A stretch of DNA of 49,603 bases. It comes from Brachionus koreanus. Lineage: Eukaryota; Rotifera; Eurotatoria; Ploima; Brachionidae. The first letter of the stretch is position 1. Every line of letters begins with the position of its first letter. Below, one piece after another: positions 32,245 through 48,841 of the stretch. The translations under genes and the position numbers were made by a program. The stretch is from assembly GCA_016987375.1 (NCBI GenBank), contig PJRA01000274.1:461858-511460 (forward strand), in the 5' to 3' direction. Below the pieces are notes generated by a model, which was given only the letters and a program-made list of their open reading frames with translations, had not been told where the DNA came from and made no database searches.

Positions 32245-33777
32245 CTTAAATAAAATGTTTTAAGAAGTTATTTTCATTATAAAATTATAAAATTTGTTAA
32301 CACTAGAATCATCAAACGAGCTAAAATTTTAAAATATCATATTTTTTAACAGATTTTTAACATTATTAAATATTTTTTGAGTATTGTAGATTTTATCTTT
32401 TTTTTGAAAAAAAAATGAATTCATTCAATATAAGCAAAAGTTTTAATAAAAAATTTTTGATTGAAAAATCTCGAAAAAATGTTTGATGCTTCTTGAGTTA
32501 AAAAAGTCATAAGTAAAATAAAATTTTTTAAAATTTGGCATTTTTGCTTTAAGAATTGTTTTACGGACCAAAGTTTTTTTCTGTTAATAAAAAAAAACTA
32601 GCCCAGTACAGGACAAATTTTTTTCCTTTTTTTAGTTATTGAGCGTTTCACTCTAAATTAATTAAATATTTAACAATTACCATTTTCATTCTTCAAAATT
32701 ATGTTCATTTTTCCTATTGAGCAATAAATTGATATAGTATTTTCAAAATTATTTAAACTCCTAACATTAAATTTGAATTCGTGTCCTTAAGAAAAATAAA
32801 ATTTTATGAAAATGAAAATTTTATAAAATTTTACCGCTAATTTTGAATATTTTTTGCTCATCTTTTTCAAAAAAATATAATTTCTGTCCTATGAAAGTTT
32901 GCGGTTTATCATCTTAAATTTAAATTCAATTAAAATCTATAGTGATACATTGAAACTCAAAATTACATTCATTTGAATCGAGTAAAAAGAGCATTGTTTC
33001 AACAAAGTCTAAATTGACAACTTCCATTTTTACCTTTTTTTAATAGCTTTTCCAAAAATTGATTAATTAAAACTTATGAGTTAAAAAAATTAATTTATTT
33101 GTAATTAATGGTGCTGTTTTTGCTTGAAGATTTGAAAATTTCAATTTGAAAAACAAAAATAGCAGATATAAATGAGATTTAAAATTTTATTTATTTCAAA
33201 ATTGACATAACATTTAAAATATTACAATTTTTTTCCAAATTATTAAATGATGTTGAATTCTATCTATCCAAACATGTGATGAAATTTTGAATCAGTTAAA
33301 GTTGACTGTCATTTTTTTCAATCATTCAACAATCGATATGAGCATTTTTGCAGATATCAATTGCTGAATGATTTTATTTCATTTATCATCGCCATCAACT
33401 GGTTTTGATTTGATTGAATTTAAATTCTTCAATATTTTCCAAAAAAATTAAAAAATAAATTTTTCTGCAGTAAAAGTGATTTTTGGAATTTTTATGTCTA
33501 GTTAAAAATATTATCTTATCGAATTTTCATGTAAGATGACTGATTAGTTTTTTAAAAAACTAATCACAAATTAGATCCTTTCGTCTAATTTGTAATATTG
33601 TAAATTTTCTACTACAACTACAACCACAAATAAAACTAATGCAATGTTAGAAAATTAATTGCTAATTTTTTTGTCATTCAAAAACTATTAAAAAAAATAT
33701 CCAAATTTTATTGAATCAATTACATTGAAAAGTATCATAAAATTTTCATAAAAAAATAAAAATAAAAATATACAAAA
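32245..33777. other. AT-rich stretch with a 26-bp perfect palindrome
   Basis: No gene seen apart from the unresolved 5' end of the Crinkler-like gene at its left side. TGATTAGTTTTTT/AAAAAACTAATCA forms a perfect 26-bp palindrome at 33541-33566. Confidence 0.55.
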
Positions 33778-38958
<5,181 letters not shown>

Positions 38959-39290
38959 TTTATTTAATTTTAGATTTTAAAATTAAGCTTAGTTATTTTT
39001 TTTTTAACATGCAGTTTAAAATAGTTAATTATAAACTAGTCTTTAAATTTGTCTTTGATATTAATTATTTCAATAATTATGTAAATTATCAAAAATTTTA
39101 AATGAATTTAAAACTGTATTTGAAATTTAATGAATAGATAGCATTTAAATATTAAGGTGAGTCAAAAAGGTTTGTTTTTTTTTTAATTTTTTCTAATTCA
39201 TCAATTAAAAAAAAGCAATAATTAAGGTTAGCGCGTAGCAAAACTACTGCACTATCTGAATTTCAAAGAAACGACTTTAAATTAATCTGC
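38959..39290. other. AT-rich sequence upstream of SMC3
   Basis: Presumed promoter side of SMC3 (minus-strand gene). No motif stands out. Confidence 0.5.
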
Positions 39291-39291
39291 A

Positions 39292-39360
39292 TACAGTCGT
39301 TCCTCGGTATAACGAGCAAGTTGGGCCAAATTTTTTGTGCTCGTTATAACGAAATCCCTT
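39292..39360 (+). mobile_element. Solo pogo/Tigger-type transposon end
   Basis: TACAGTCGTTCCTCGGTATAACGAGC resembles the terminal repeats of pogo/Tigger (Tc1/mariner superfamily) elements, which start CAGT..(C/T)CTCG(.)TATAACG next to a TA target. Inside it, TATAACGAGCA (39308-39318) and TGCTCGTTATA (39338-39348) form an 11-bp perfect hairpin stem. The opposite end and any transposase were not found, so this is a remnant or the edge of a very short element. Confidence 0.55.
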
Positions 39361-39591
39361 TTTTTTATTAAAATTTTTGTTGAAAAAGTTTAAGAAAAAT
39401 AAATAAAACTAAAAATCGAGCTTATTTTTACAAATCTGTAATACTGGATTGTTTTGTTTTACAGTAAAATTATTTTGATATTAATCAGAAAGTCAACAAC
39501 GTTGGAAAATTTTTCTTTTTTTTCTATTAAAATCTTTTAAATCATTAATTCTTTAGATTGTATCCTAACGGAGTATTATTTAGAAAATGTT

Positions 39592-40029
39592 GTGGTAGTT
39601 ATTTTTTCGCAATGTTTTTTTATGATTTATATTTTAAGCTCAGGCGAAATACACTATATTTTTTTGTTTAGTAAGTTTATCTGTCATTTTTTTTCAATTA
39701 GATTTATTAATTTAAATTTATTAATTAAAAGAGCACTAGGAATAAAGAAATTTTCCAGAATCAGACCTTTGTTAGAAGCCTTACAGTTAGTGATGATTGA
39801 ACAACTATACACAAAACACAAGATATTCTTTTTAAAGCAAGTAAAGAACAGCTCAGTATGCTGGAATATATTGACCCTTCTTCGCGGAAATTATGAAAAG
39901 TTTGATCAGAAAAATACTTCCTTTTGCAAAAAACTTAATAATGTGGGGAAAAAGACTCATATTGATGTTTTGGATAATAGTTCGAAAACTTCTCTGGCAA
40001 TAATTGATCAATTATTTAAGAATGTCTAG
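39592..40029 (+). pseudogene. Possible LINE ORF2 C-terminal remnant
   Basis: A 145-residue open frame. After a low-complexity hydrophobic start, it reads LLIKRALGIKKFSRIRPLLEALQLVMIEQLYTKHKIFFLKQV and then CWNILTLLRGNYEKF. This is reminiscent of the region after the reverse transcriptase in LINE-type ORF2 proteins, where 'ALxLxxIxxLYxxHKIxFLKQL' wording is common, but the match is from memory and loose. No RT motif, poly-A tail or target duplication is seen. The first 45 residues look like noncoding sequence. Confidence 0.35.
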
Positions 40030-41040
40030 AGCTAAAATGAAAGCTAGTATAAAATAAAATTGCTCTTCAATTCTTAGATTTTTGTTAGACAAATGCAAGG
40101 TGAAAAATCCTATCAATATTAATGTCCATAATAGAAAAAAAAATCCAAACTATTGTCTGTATTTAATCTCTTGCTACAAAAATATAAAATGAATACTGAT
40201 ATTTTAACTCCGAAGCATAAAATTTGATTTTGGCCTCGATATTTTAAAAATATGTGAGAATATCTTCCAACATTCATCTGGCAATGTAGGATTGCTAAAA
40301 ACTTTAAAATAATGTACATAAACTTTAAAATTAGAATGATAAAAATTCAATAACAATTTAAAAAGTTAATTAAAAATTGTAAAAAATAAAGGTATTATTA
40401 GGCTCAGAAAACCGATTATTACTTTGAAGGTGTTGAGAAAACTAATAATTCTCTTGACACTTTCGAATTTTTCCATTAATTCCAAAAAACTTTTAGCATC
40501 CATTCATATGTTGATTGCTTTTCTTTCGAAAAGGAAAAAAATATTAAAACACTATGAAAATTTTCTTTATTTTATATTATAGCAATGAAAGGGAAAAAAA
40601 ACAATTTTTTTAATAGTTTATTTAAGTCTAGACGTGCACACTTTAAATATAAAAGCGATCAAAAATCACTTAAATGACTTCGAATCAAATATCCTACTCC
40701 ATCAAATAAATAATTGCAACCTAATAATTTCTTCTTTTTTACCTGCTATCAAATATTTAAACATGTCTAACCTGCAAAATTAACATTTGGTTAATCAATA
40801 CGTTATTTTAAATTTTCTATGTATTTAACTTTATATTTTTCTTTTTAATTATTTTTTTTGTTATTTTAAATTTTCAGTCAGCACTACACAGATAAACAAG
40901 GAAAATAAAGTTTTACCTCTAAATAAATAAAAAAATAAACAATTTTTAATAGACGATCATCTAATAATAAAAATATTAACTATTTTATTACCAAAATAAC
41001 AAAAAATACATCTTTTCATTAAAAAATTAGACAAATTAAT
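40030..41040. other. AT-rich stretch, no gene seen
   Basis: No supported feature. A minus-strand frame at 40119-40319 has no recognisable content. Confidence 0.5.
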
Positions 41041-41125
41041 TTAAAAAAAGTGGTCATTGTGAGTGTCATCGACTTGGTTTTCAAGTATAACCTCCTTGGA
41101 AATGATGCAACTATCGTCTTGCAGT
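41041..41125 (-). other. Orphan terminal-exon-like island
   Basis: After an acceptor-like CTGCAAG the minus strand reads DDSCIISKEVILENQVDDTHNDHFF then a stop at 41041-41043. Composition is balanced and hydrophilic, unlike the A/T around it, as expected of a C-terminal coding exon. A second island at 41464-41504 (NEKLASRSNELGELV, preceded by AACAAAG) may belong to the same gene. No further exons were recognised and the protein is unknown. Confidence 0.35.
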
Positions 41126-41509
41126 TTTTTTAGTTAGAATGAAATGTTTTTCCGAGATTTAGTTTAGTTTAAGCAAATGTATTTATCATTTTTTAGAAAA
41201 ATACTGTTTTTATTCAAAATTGCTATGTTTATTAAAAATTAGATGTCAATTTTATTAAATTAGAGGTAACTTTTAATTTTTTTTTGCGTTATTAAATTTG
41301 AATAAGAATAATAATTAGGCAGAAAAATATTTGCAATCTAAGCCTTTTTTTTTAAATTTTAAATTGATTTATGAATAAAAGGATTATTAAAAATCGAGTT
41401 TAATTTTGTCAATTGTGAAATTTTATTAAAAACACAAAATATTTCAATTAAATTTTCAAACAAGTTCACCTAACTCGTTTGATCTAGATGCTAATTTTTC
41501 ATTGCTTTG

Positions 41510-42038
41510 TTAAAGCAAAATTCAAACAGGCAAAAATTGCTAAAACAAAAATTTAAATTTATGTATCTTCTTAGTCAACAAATCATACTAAAGTTAATAA
41601 AAATCTCTTGGCATTCTTTAAAAATATTTCAGCATAACTAGGGCTCAAAGTCTAAACAATTTTTTCACATAAAAATTAAAAAATCGGATCAATAATGTAA
41701 AAAATGTAATATTGGTTAGTTTATTTAACCCAAAAATTTAAATTTAAGTATCTAATTATTTTAATCAATTTACAATAATTAATTAAATTCAATTATTATT
41801 ATTTTTATAAATTTAATAAAATTACATTAAGCTTAGACTGTTTAGTAGTCTAAACTTAATCTAGGTTCACTGAAACGTAAATTTAAAATTTATTAATCTT
41901 AAAAAAAGTTTCAGTTTGTTGTCAAAAATTTTAAACAGATAATTTTTATTTAAAAATAACTATTGATTTTAATTTAAATCGATCATTAGCGATTTAATTA
42001 TGTGCAGATATTATTACATAAAAATACTGTCGAACAGA
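41510..42038. other. AT-rich stretch downstream of SET
   Basis: No coding sequence seen. A 12-bp arm hairpin, TTAGACTGTTTAGTAGTCTAA, lies near 41832-41852. Confidence 0.45.
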
Positions 42039-42818
42039 TTAATTTTCATCATCATCAGCTTCTTCGTCATCGTCGTCACCACCTTCTGCGTCTTCTTCGT
42101 CATCATCATCGTCTTCATCATCATCGCCACCATCATTCTCATCATCATCCTCATCGCCTTGTGCCAAATAGTATTGCAACGGATTCGGCCAAATATCGTC
42201 TTTGATAACTTCGCCAAAATCGTCTCCTGACGCCTCAGAGTGATCGTTAAACCAAGAAAAGAACAAGCTGGCCTCTTTGTGTGCACGCTTTCGTGCTCCT
42301 TTTGAATCACCACTAGTCTTGGACTCTTCGGTCAAATTTTTGCCTGGCTTCCATTTTATTTGGGATGATTTGCATGTCGGCTCTCCATTGTCATTCAAAT
42401 GAAACTCTTTGAACAATACATCGTTGTCAAAGAACGGATTTTTGCTGCTGTCAAAGTAAAAGTTAATTCTATAGCCAGATTTTATGTCTTCGAACTCTTG
42501 CACGTCGACCTTTTTCAAATACTGCAAGGCCTCTTCATCGTCTTCATCTAAAAGAGTCGACAATTGTGGATGATTGACGAACACAGTAACCCAAAAATTG
42601 GGTATTTTCGATATCAAGTCAGATCGTTTTTTGTAGTGCGGTTGACGAAGTTTATTGAATTTTTGTTCAACTTTAAGAATCTCTTCGCTTGCTTCTTCGT
42701 TTAATTTGTCAATTTCGCCTTGTACTCGATCGATTTCGTCTATGGCTTCTTGGGCTTCTTTGTCGATTTGCTCGACTCCTGTGCCGTTTTTGGCTACTTT
42801 AGCTGCTGGACCTGACAT
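42039..42818 (-). CDS. SET: SET / TAF-I beta histone chaperone (NAP family)
   Basis: A single-exon protein of 259 residues. It binds histones H3/H4, is a component of the INHAT complex and inhibits phosphatase PP2A; it acts mainly in the nucleus. An N-terminal dimerisation helix ([20 protein letters not shown]) leads into the NAP fold with [20 protein letters not shown], then [15 protein letters not shown], then [12 protein letters not shown] and [12 protein letters not shown]. Next come [20 protein letters not shown] and [16 protein letters not shown], nearly the human SET wording. The C-terminus is an unbroken Asp/Glu tail of about 40 residues, coded by GAT/GAC/GAA repeats. That repeat also produces long meaningless His- or Val/Ile-rich frames on the other strand. 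Start [11 protein letters not shown] is the only sensible Met. Confidence 0.96.
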   Translation of the reverse strand: MSGPAAKVAKNGTGVEQIDKEAQEAIDEIDRVQGEIDKLNEEASEEILKVEQKFNKLRQPHYKKRSDLISKIPNFWVTVFVNHPQLSTLLDEDDEEALQYLKKVDVQEFEDIKSGYRINFYFDSSKNPFFDNDVLFKEFHLNDNGEPTCKSSQIKWKPGKNLTEESKTSGDSKGARKRAHKEASLFFSWFNDHSEASGDDFGEVIKDDIWPNPLQYYLAQGDEDDDENDGGDDDEDDDDDEEDAEGGDDDDEEADDDEN

Positions 42819-43644
42819 TTTTATTTAATATTGTAGAATCTATAAATCGATTGAAAATTTTTTTATTGTTTAAATAGGAAAAAGAGCTCTAAATTGATTT
42901 ACACAATAAGAAAATTTTTAGAAGGCCATGAGAAAAGATTATGCAAGTTAAATATTTGTAATTTTTTAACCGCTCAAAAGAACGCCATGTTGACTTGTTA
43001 GCTTAGTAAATAAAATAAAAGAGAGTGTGAGAGTTGAATGCGTGAATGAATGAATGAATGCTCCGTATCGTCTCGTGCTTATTCAAACAAAAATAGTTTA
43101 TTGCTGTGTAAATGATTGTTTGAAATTTTCAATTTTTGCTGTTTCGTTTTCTTTTGAGAATAAAGGAGGGATAAAAATTTAGTTCAAAAATTATATTTAT
43201 GAATTTTAAAAAATTTTCTTTTTTTTTTATAAAAATGAGCAGTTAAAGTAATTTAAATTTTTTTCAATATAATTCTGCAGATTAGTGATTGTGTTTAGCA
43301 ATTGTCTGTATAAATTTTGTGTCATGTTTGAATTTTTTTCATTTTAGGTATGTTCAAGTGAGATGCTTTATTTTTTGTCTTATGCATAAAAATTAATCGC
43401 TTTTTTATCTACTTCTAATCAATCTCAATTTTTTTTATTTCGTATTTAACATTTTATAAATTTTCTAAGAGTAATAAAGTATTTTTTCGAAAATAAACGT
43501 ATTAATTTCTCAAAAAAAAATCTTTGATTGAAAAAATTTTCCTTTAATATTTTTATTATTTTAAACTTTCAATAAAAATAATAATTCTTTTAATTTAAAT
43601 ATTTAAAATAAAAAAAAATTGCGCTTTTCTATGTTATTTGGTTC
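42819..43644. other. Upstream region of SET, with a GAAT microsatellite
   Basis: Near 43035-43062 GTGAATGAATGAATGAATG forms a short tetranucleotide repeat next to AGAGAGTGTGAGAG. It is probably promoter or leader sequence of SET. No gene seen. Confidence 0.5.
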
Positions 43645-43770
43645 TTACTTTCGTTCGATTTTGTTGTTAAGCAACTTAAATACCTTTCCATTAAAGGTGT
43701 ATCTTCCGACTAATTTGTGTATTGTGAGTATCGCCTCTGATTGTATCAACTCTCTTTTTACTGTCTGCCA
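43645..43770 (-). other. Orphan coding-like island
   Basis: An open minus-strand stretch of 41 codons reads VKRELIQSEAILTIHKLVGR and then YTFNGKVFKLLNNKIERK before a TAA. GC content is clearly above the flanks. An AG (GGCAG or GACAG) upstream could be a splice acceptor. No other exon and no family recognised. An overlapping ATG frame (MADSKKRVDTIRGD..) is the alternative reading. Confidence 0.3.
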
Positions 43771-45832
43771 TTAAAACTCATCCACGCTTTGGAGCTATTA
43801 AGAAATATTTAAAAAAGTTTTCCAAGAAACCCTTTTTACAAGCATCATCAAAAAATTTTATTAAATTGATTGAATTAAAGATAAAAAACATGCTTAATTA
43901 AGTTAAAATCTTTATTTATTCTCGGCATGTAATAAGAAAGGCTCAGGTTTTTTAGATCTTTTTTTGAAATATCAAAAATTAAATGTTACTGATTAAATTA
44001 ATTTAATTCCTAAAAAATTTTCAATAAATTTTCAGAAAAAATATTTTATTTTTCCACATTTAACTAATTTGGAAATTTTTTTTTAATTAGTTCGACTTTG
44101 TAGAGTTAAATTCATTTTTAAAAGATGATTCAAAATATAAGATAATTGAACAAAAGATAAAAAAAAATTAAATAAGCTAAAATTATTTTTTTGTTTTGGT
44201 CGTAAATTCATTCTGCAAAATGTACTAGTTGATACCAAGTTTGTATCACCCAAATTAGTTCCTGCAAAAGTCACTGCAATTTTATCTTAGTAACTTCTTA
44301 ATGTGTATAGTGCTTTGCAAATATTTCAATTCAAAAGAAAAACAGGATGAAAAAACACCCATGTCAAAGAATGGTATAACTGAGTCAATAAAATCATGTT
44401 TCACAATGATCAATAGAAAAGATGAGAAAATTGAACAGTACTATTGAACTTAACTGTAAAGGCTTTCAAAAATTTTTTAATTTTTTTTTATTTAAATCGC
44501 CAGAGTATTGCGTTAATTGAATTGAATAAAACTTTTTAAAACTTGTTTTTTGTTCAAAAATTCACATTCTGAATAGACTATTGTTTAAATTTTTTCTATA
44601 GAAAAAATTAAATATTCAGTATTTTTATTAAATCTTTAGAAAATTAAATCAACAACAGAAAATTAACTTAAAAGTAATTTATTGAATCGTCCATTAGTGT
44701 GAAAGCAAAATATCATTTTAAACCAAAATATTGATTAAATTATGAAGATTTTAATTTAAAGAAAATTTCAACTTGGTAATCAAGAAAAAACTAAGTCTAA
44801 CAGAACCTTATTTAAAATTATCTCTACAGTATAAAACAAATTAATCTTTTTCAAACTAATTTATCTGTGGAAAATCGATTTAAAATAATCTTTAAACATT
44901 CATTAAATTGAGAAAATGGTAATCTTTCTCGGACAAATAGTATTAACATCTTATATCGATAAATTGGTTGCTTCTAAAAATAGTAAAACAAAAAATTTTT
45001 CAGAAATTTTATAAGCATTAAGAATTTACAAAATTGTTTTGAAAAATTAAATTAAATAATATTTTTTGGCAAAATTATAAATTTTTTTTTTTAATTTTTT
45101 TTGGAATTCAAGTTAAATTAGTGCTAGATTAAGAAATTTTAGTGAAAAAAATAATTAGCCATTAACTTTGATTAAAATCGTTTTATTTAGAGAAAAATTT
45201 TAGCTAGTTATTAAGAAAAATTATGAATTTTAAAATAGAATGTCTTACTCTAATATATATAATCTCTGTAAAATTAGGTATGATACTTCTAAACATTTTT
45301 TGATCAGCTATTGGGACTTTTTAAGTCTTAGAAATGGACCCGTTTACTGTTTTTCTTAAATAATTTATACAGTTTGGTAATTCTAATTTTTTAGAATTCT
45401 TTAAATTGATATTTAAATAAGAAAACCTAAATAGTTAAACTGTAAATTAGTGTTAAATAAAATTCATTTTATTTATCCTCAGCGAATTTAGTTTTATATC
45501 TAAAATTTTGAATTTCGAAAATTTATTTCTATGCTTGAAAAACGAATAAATTATTTTTATTTAATTCAATCAAGAGAAATATATTTTAAAATAAGGTAAT
45601 TCTTATAATCAAAAAATTTTATCTTTAATAAAAATATTTTTTTCACATTTTATTCTGAAATAATGATCAAAAAGGAAATTTCTTTAAAAGACTAAAACTA
45701 AAATTTAATTTTTAATTACATGGCAAAATAATTATCTTAAAAAATTTGAAATCATGTGATTGCGAATTTAATTTAAATTAAAGTAGTGATTATAGCTTGA
45801 AAAAAAATTATTTTATTTTTCAAATTCCGAAA
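43771..45832. other. Long AT-rich stretch, no gene seen
   Basis: About 2 kb upstream of the copper transporter gene. The minus-strand frame at 44083-44274 (MTFAGTNLGDTNLVS..) has a balanced first third but no recognised family and no splice support. Confidence 0.5.
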
Positions 45833-46494
45833 ATGTATTTTGATTGGAACTGGCAAATAAATGATTTTATGTTCGAAAATTTCAACATAGACACTCTGGA
45901 AAGTAAGCCAAATTAAAAAAAAAATTCTTCAGTTAATTATTTTGTCAAAAAAGAATGTCTATTAGTGATTTTCATCGTTTTTTGCATGGCTTATTCAACC
46001 GAGCTTATAAAAACTTTCCAGAAAATTTTAAACAAAAAAGTTCAAGCAAATTGGTCACAAAATTCTCTCGAACAAAGTGAAACAACTCCTTTGGTTAACT
46101 CGCTTAGAATGCATTCACATAACGAAATAAAAAAAAGAAAGTAAATTCGAAAGAAAATTAAAAATTTTTTGAAATTTTCCGACCTTAGAATATTAAATCA
46201 TGCCATTCAATCTTTAATGTACATGCTTAATTTGACAATTGGTTACTTTTTAATGCTGATCGCCATGGGAATGTATTCTGGACATTTTCTGGCCATTGTT
46301 TTTGGTATCTTAAATTCAAAAATCTTTTGAATTCAATATTAAAGGGAAATTTTTTTAAAATAAAAGGTATTGAATTTGGATATTATTTTTTGCATGTGCT
46401 GACACCTGATTTTTATGAATCGATTTCAAATAAGAGCATTGGGATTAATGAGGATGAAAATGTACCGCGTTCTTCAAATTATGATCAAATTTAA
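45833..46494 (+). CDS. CTR/SLC31-family copper transporter
   Basis: Four exons found by eye: 45833-45902, 45933-46140, 46189-46304, 46367-46494, all phases consistent; 173 residues. CTR proteins are trimeric plasma-membrane Cu(I) transporters with three membrane helices. Here TM1 is ECLLVIFIVFCMAYSTELIK, which keeps the family's Tyr-x-x-Glu-leu-lys end. The cytosolic loop precedes ILNHAIQSLMYMLNLTIGYF (TM2, with the copper-path MLIAM = MxxxM), and TM3 contains GIEFG (the GxxxG packing motif) in FGIEFGYYFLHV. The N-terminus is short (MYFDWNWQIND) and lacks the Met-rich clusters of high-affinity CTRs, and the C-terminus lacks HCH. The first intron is only 30 bp. Convergent with the CNG gene; the stops are 137 bp apart. 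Confidence 0.88.
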
Positions 46495-46631
46495 AAACAA
46501 CAAAAAATTTTTAAAATAAAAAAATTTTATTTATGAAATTAATTTTTAACCAAATAATTAGTTACTTTTTTTTTAGATAAGAACTTGTTAGAAAAAAAAT
46601 TAAAAAAATATCTATTACATTTAAATAAAGC

Positions 46632-48841
46632 TTACTCAGCCGCTTTTTTTAGTACTTCTTGCATGTCTGGATAGCTTTTAACTACTTCGTCTAAATCATG
46701 CTTTTTAAGTAGCAATAATTTAGAAAAGCCTTTGGATACTACATTAGCTGTTCGCCGATTACCACCATCACCCATTGACAAAAGACTTATTTCTCCAAAA
46801 TAACTTCCCTCTTTCATTTGAGCAACAGCTTTGCCGTTAACCACAACTTCAATTACTCCCTTGTCAACTATAAACATTTCTCTTCCAACATCACCCTTTG
46901 AAATTTAAAATTAAAGACTAATATTTGAGAAAATAATTACCTTTTTGCAAATATAATCGCCGGGCATAAAAGTAACAGGTTTTAATTTTAAAACTAATGC
47001 ATAAAGTAAATTTTTTTCGCATTCCTTTTAATTTAAAATAAATGCCAACATCTAAAGTTTCAAAATATTACTTGAAATAGCTTTACTTTGCTGATTAACT
47101 CAAAATAAACTTCAATAGCCAAATCAGTTTGAACATTAATGGGCAAAAAAGTAATTGCCTCGAACGGAACTTGAAAAATTTTAGCAATAAAAATTGAAAT
47201 TGTTTAATTTAAAAAATTACCCTGTTCTTGTTCTTTAACCCAATAATCAAACCAAAGCATTACTTTTCTTTTCAAGTCATTAGGCAAATTCAATCGATTC
47301 ACGTACTTGAAAGTTGAATCAAGAACTATCAAAAATGCATCTTGTTTAGTTGACAAAGATCCAATAATGTTTCTTATTTGACCAACTATTAAAGCAAACA
47401 GGAACAAAGCAACCACATAAGCAATAGCTGTAAATAAATATTCAAGCTTGGTCACTGGTTGCGGATTATTTCCTATTGTAGAAGCTGTTTTAAGTCCAAA
47501 TAGATAAGAGTAAACATAACTAAAAAAATAAAAATAATAAATAAATTAACCAGCATCTAAAAATACTTATTAATGTGCGAGTCTTTAAAATTATATACCC
47601 ATTCATTATTGATCTGATAGTTTCTTGTCTCCCAAAGCGATATTTTAAAATACGTACATGCATAAAAATGGACAACTATTTGAAGATAAACAAATAGACG
47701 AACTAGTCTGTAAAAGATTTTTAAGCATTTTTATTTAATTAAAAATTTCAAATTAAAGAATGAAAATAATTTAACCTGACTAGAAAAGCATATGATTGAA
47801 CTGATCGGTCCCATCTGTCGAAAAATTCCCATAAGCTATTCATTTTTAGCCAGCGATTTAAGCGCAGTAATGGAAAAATTCCCACTAAAACTTGAATAAT
47901 GTCGAATGGAATTATTGATGCTATATCAAACTTAGAAAAACAATTTCTAAATAAAAATTTATTTTTATCTAATACAACTTTAATACAATGAATTTTATTG
48001 AGTTGAAATATTTCTTTGAAGTTGATTTTATGTCCTGGACCCACATACCATCTCCAATAAATTTAATTCTTGTCTGAACTAGAAATATGTCTATCAAATA
48101 GATTAAATCACAAATGTAATCAGCAACTAGCCATAATTTTTTTTTATTTGATTTGAAAAATTCATCCAAACTTGACGAATCTTTGTCCGTAATGTTTAAT
48201 TCTTTTATCCAGGCTGATTGATTGGAAAAATCCGGTCCATAGCCTTTGTCATATTCAAAAGCATAGCGGATTGAAATACTAATTAAGTTATATATGTAAG
48301 CTAAAAAAACTAAGCCTAGCCATGCTAAATAATAGCCACTTTGAAAATCAATTGGTTTCTGTAATTCAATAAAATCTTTGATTTTTGAACTTGATTTGTT
48401 AAAGCAATTTTCGAAAAAATGATCTTTACAACTTTTTGTTTGAGTTTGATGAAAAATCTCTTGACTTTCCTTGTGCTCATTCTCGCTATTTTCATCATCT
48501 TTCTCCTTAATTGGTTCCATTTTTATCAAAATACTTTCAACACAGTCATTTTCTAGACTTTTTAAATAGCTGTTATTTCTTAGATTATTGATTGATTCGA
48601 TTGATGCCGATTCAAAGCCTAGTTTTCTTAGGCTTGAAGTAACAGAATCTTCTTCGTCGAGGGTTTTAAAGAAATGAAAATATGTGTTATTTTTGGGAAC
48701 GTAAGAGCAGTCATTACGTTCGGCCGAATACCTCTTAAGAATACTTGCAGCCAATTTTTGACTTGATATTAAACGTTTATTTTCATCTCTTGATCTTGAA
48801 TAGATTGATGAATAATAGTCTTTTTCCAGGCTTGATTTCAT
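46632..48841 (-). CDS. Cyclic-nucleotide-gated cation channel subunit
   Basis: Seven exons joined in phase: 48841-47987, 47930-47776, 47707-47567, 47519-47221, 47169-47072, 47024-46941, 46895-46632; 631 residues. CNG channels are tetrameric plasma-membrane cation channels opened by cGMP or cAMP. A long cytosolic N-terminus precedes S1 ([18 protein letters not shown]) and S2-S3 ([20 protein letters not shown]). The voltage-sensor-like S4 is [20 protein letters not shown]. The pore follows as [18 protein letters not shown], then S6 [20 protein letters not shown] and the C-linker. The cyclic-nucleotide-binding domain has [24 protein letters not shown] and NRRTANV, with the phosphate-binding cassette Gly-Glu and Arg intact. 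The filter lacks the Glu of TIGETPPP in CNGA subunits, so it resembles modulatory B-type subunits. The C-terminus ends soon after the binding domain (KKAAE), with no coiled-coil zipper. Confidence 0.93.

Noticed and set aside
42000..42313. Overlapping frames rich in His or Val/Ile (+) and Met (-) opposite the SET tail
   Set aside because: They are shadows of the Asp/Glu codon repeat coding the acidic tail of SET and show no independent signal.
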